Positions 63,555 through 64,000 of a stretch of 64,000 bases of DNA are shown one piece after another. Every line of letters starts with the position of its first letter. The first letter of the stretch is position 1. The stretch is from Bugula neritina (Eukaryota; Bryozoa; Gymnolaemata; Cheilostomatida; Bugulidae). The DNA lies in contig OZ037767.1 of assembly GCA_964035545.1 (NCBI GenBank), positions 8,608,207 through 8,672,206 on the forward strand, in the 5' to 3' direction. A program made the translations under genes and the position numbers. The notes under the pieces were generated by a model, which made no database searches, was not told where the DNA came from, and saw nothing but the letters and a program-made list of their open reading frames with translations.

Positions 63555-64000
63555 ACAATGTTAATATGCTTTTCTTGAAGTTCAAGCAGCTCATGTATTG
63601 GTAACTTCAACTTTTCCCAAAACTTGTATTCTAAAATATTACAGAGAATTTAGCCAAATACATGATGATAAATAATAATTCCATTGATGAGAAGTTTTCA
63701 TTAAAAACTATGAATTTTTAAAACAAAGTCTGCCAATGTCCCCGACAATTTCAATTCGCTACATTTTAGCTAATTATAAAAGTAAGACTAGCAATTTTCC
63801 TAGTGGAACGAAAAATTGTTTCTCACATTAGCATCACTATCTGTCTGCTAGAAACTTTAAAAGTAAACATTATGATTATTATTTTGACTATGATTAATGT
63901 CATCATTATCACATTCAGCATCATTATGGTTTTTACTGAAAAATAATGCTTGATAACTCATTAGTCTTTTAAATACTAATAAACTCTTACTAATAGTAAT
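63555..64000. other. Upstream flank of SERAC1
   Basis: AT-rich sequence with short repeats such as ATTATTATTTTGACTATGA. It should contain the SERAC1 promoter or an extra 5' exon; neither can be identified. Confidence 0.4.

Overview
The window is nuclear DNA from an invertebrate animal. Genes are split by GT-AG introns, AATAAA poly(A) signals are present, and the conserved proteins read as ordinary metazoan orthologues. The DNA is AT-rich and compact, with about eight genes in 64 kb and many introns of 0.2-1 kb. I cannot fix the phylum; a compact-genome lineage such as a sponge, placozoan or tunicate would fit, but no marker in the window decides.

Layout, left to right. 1307-4121 (+) is a complete six-exon TRAPPC6-type gene (157 aa, TRAPP vesicle-tethering complex). 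5217-21196 (+) is a complete 26-exon NUP214-type nucleoporin (1,996 aa: beta-propeller, coiled coil, FG domain with a 14-residue tandem repeat). 21716-27321 (-) converges on it and is a six-exon class A GPCR of 408 aa. 29438-46968 (-) holds three tandem FAHD2-type fumarylacetoacetate-hydrolase-family genes (A, B, C), each with the same seven exons. Copies B and C are close duplicates that also share intron and spacer sequence. Copy B has lost its N-terminal leader and carries a 2.9-kb foldback element in one intron. 49097-63554 (-) is SERAC1, a serine lipase-like protein. Its last exon, which carries the presumed catalytic histidine, lies 8.8 kb from the rest.

Inside that 8.8-kb SERAC1 intron, on the opposite strand, is an intact two-exon gene (50182-54145) for an unrecognised 361-aa multi-pass membrane protein. 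The same intron holds a 740-bp terminal-inverted-repeat element and a possible tyrosine-rich small gene. Just downstream of SERAC1 (48.3-48.6 kb) lie a decayed piece of that membrane-protein gene and a probable decayed GPCR piece.

Mobile and repetitive DNA includes a tRNA-Thr-headed SINE (two copies), a hAT-like MITE, two tRNA-like repeats with a GCA anticodon position, and several minisatellites and microsatellites. The genes do not form one pathway; they are housekeeping genes plus one receptor, one metabolic gene cluster and one lineage-specific-looking membrane protein. I found no candidate for a wholly new multi-gene system. The most notable items are the nested membrane-protein gene and the evolution of the FAHD2 cluster. 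All gene models were spliced by eye: splice sites, reading phase and protein similarity agree at nearly every junction, but no transcript evidence was available.
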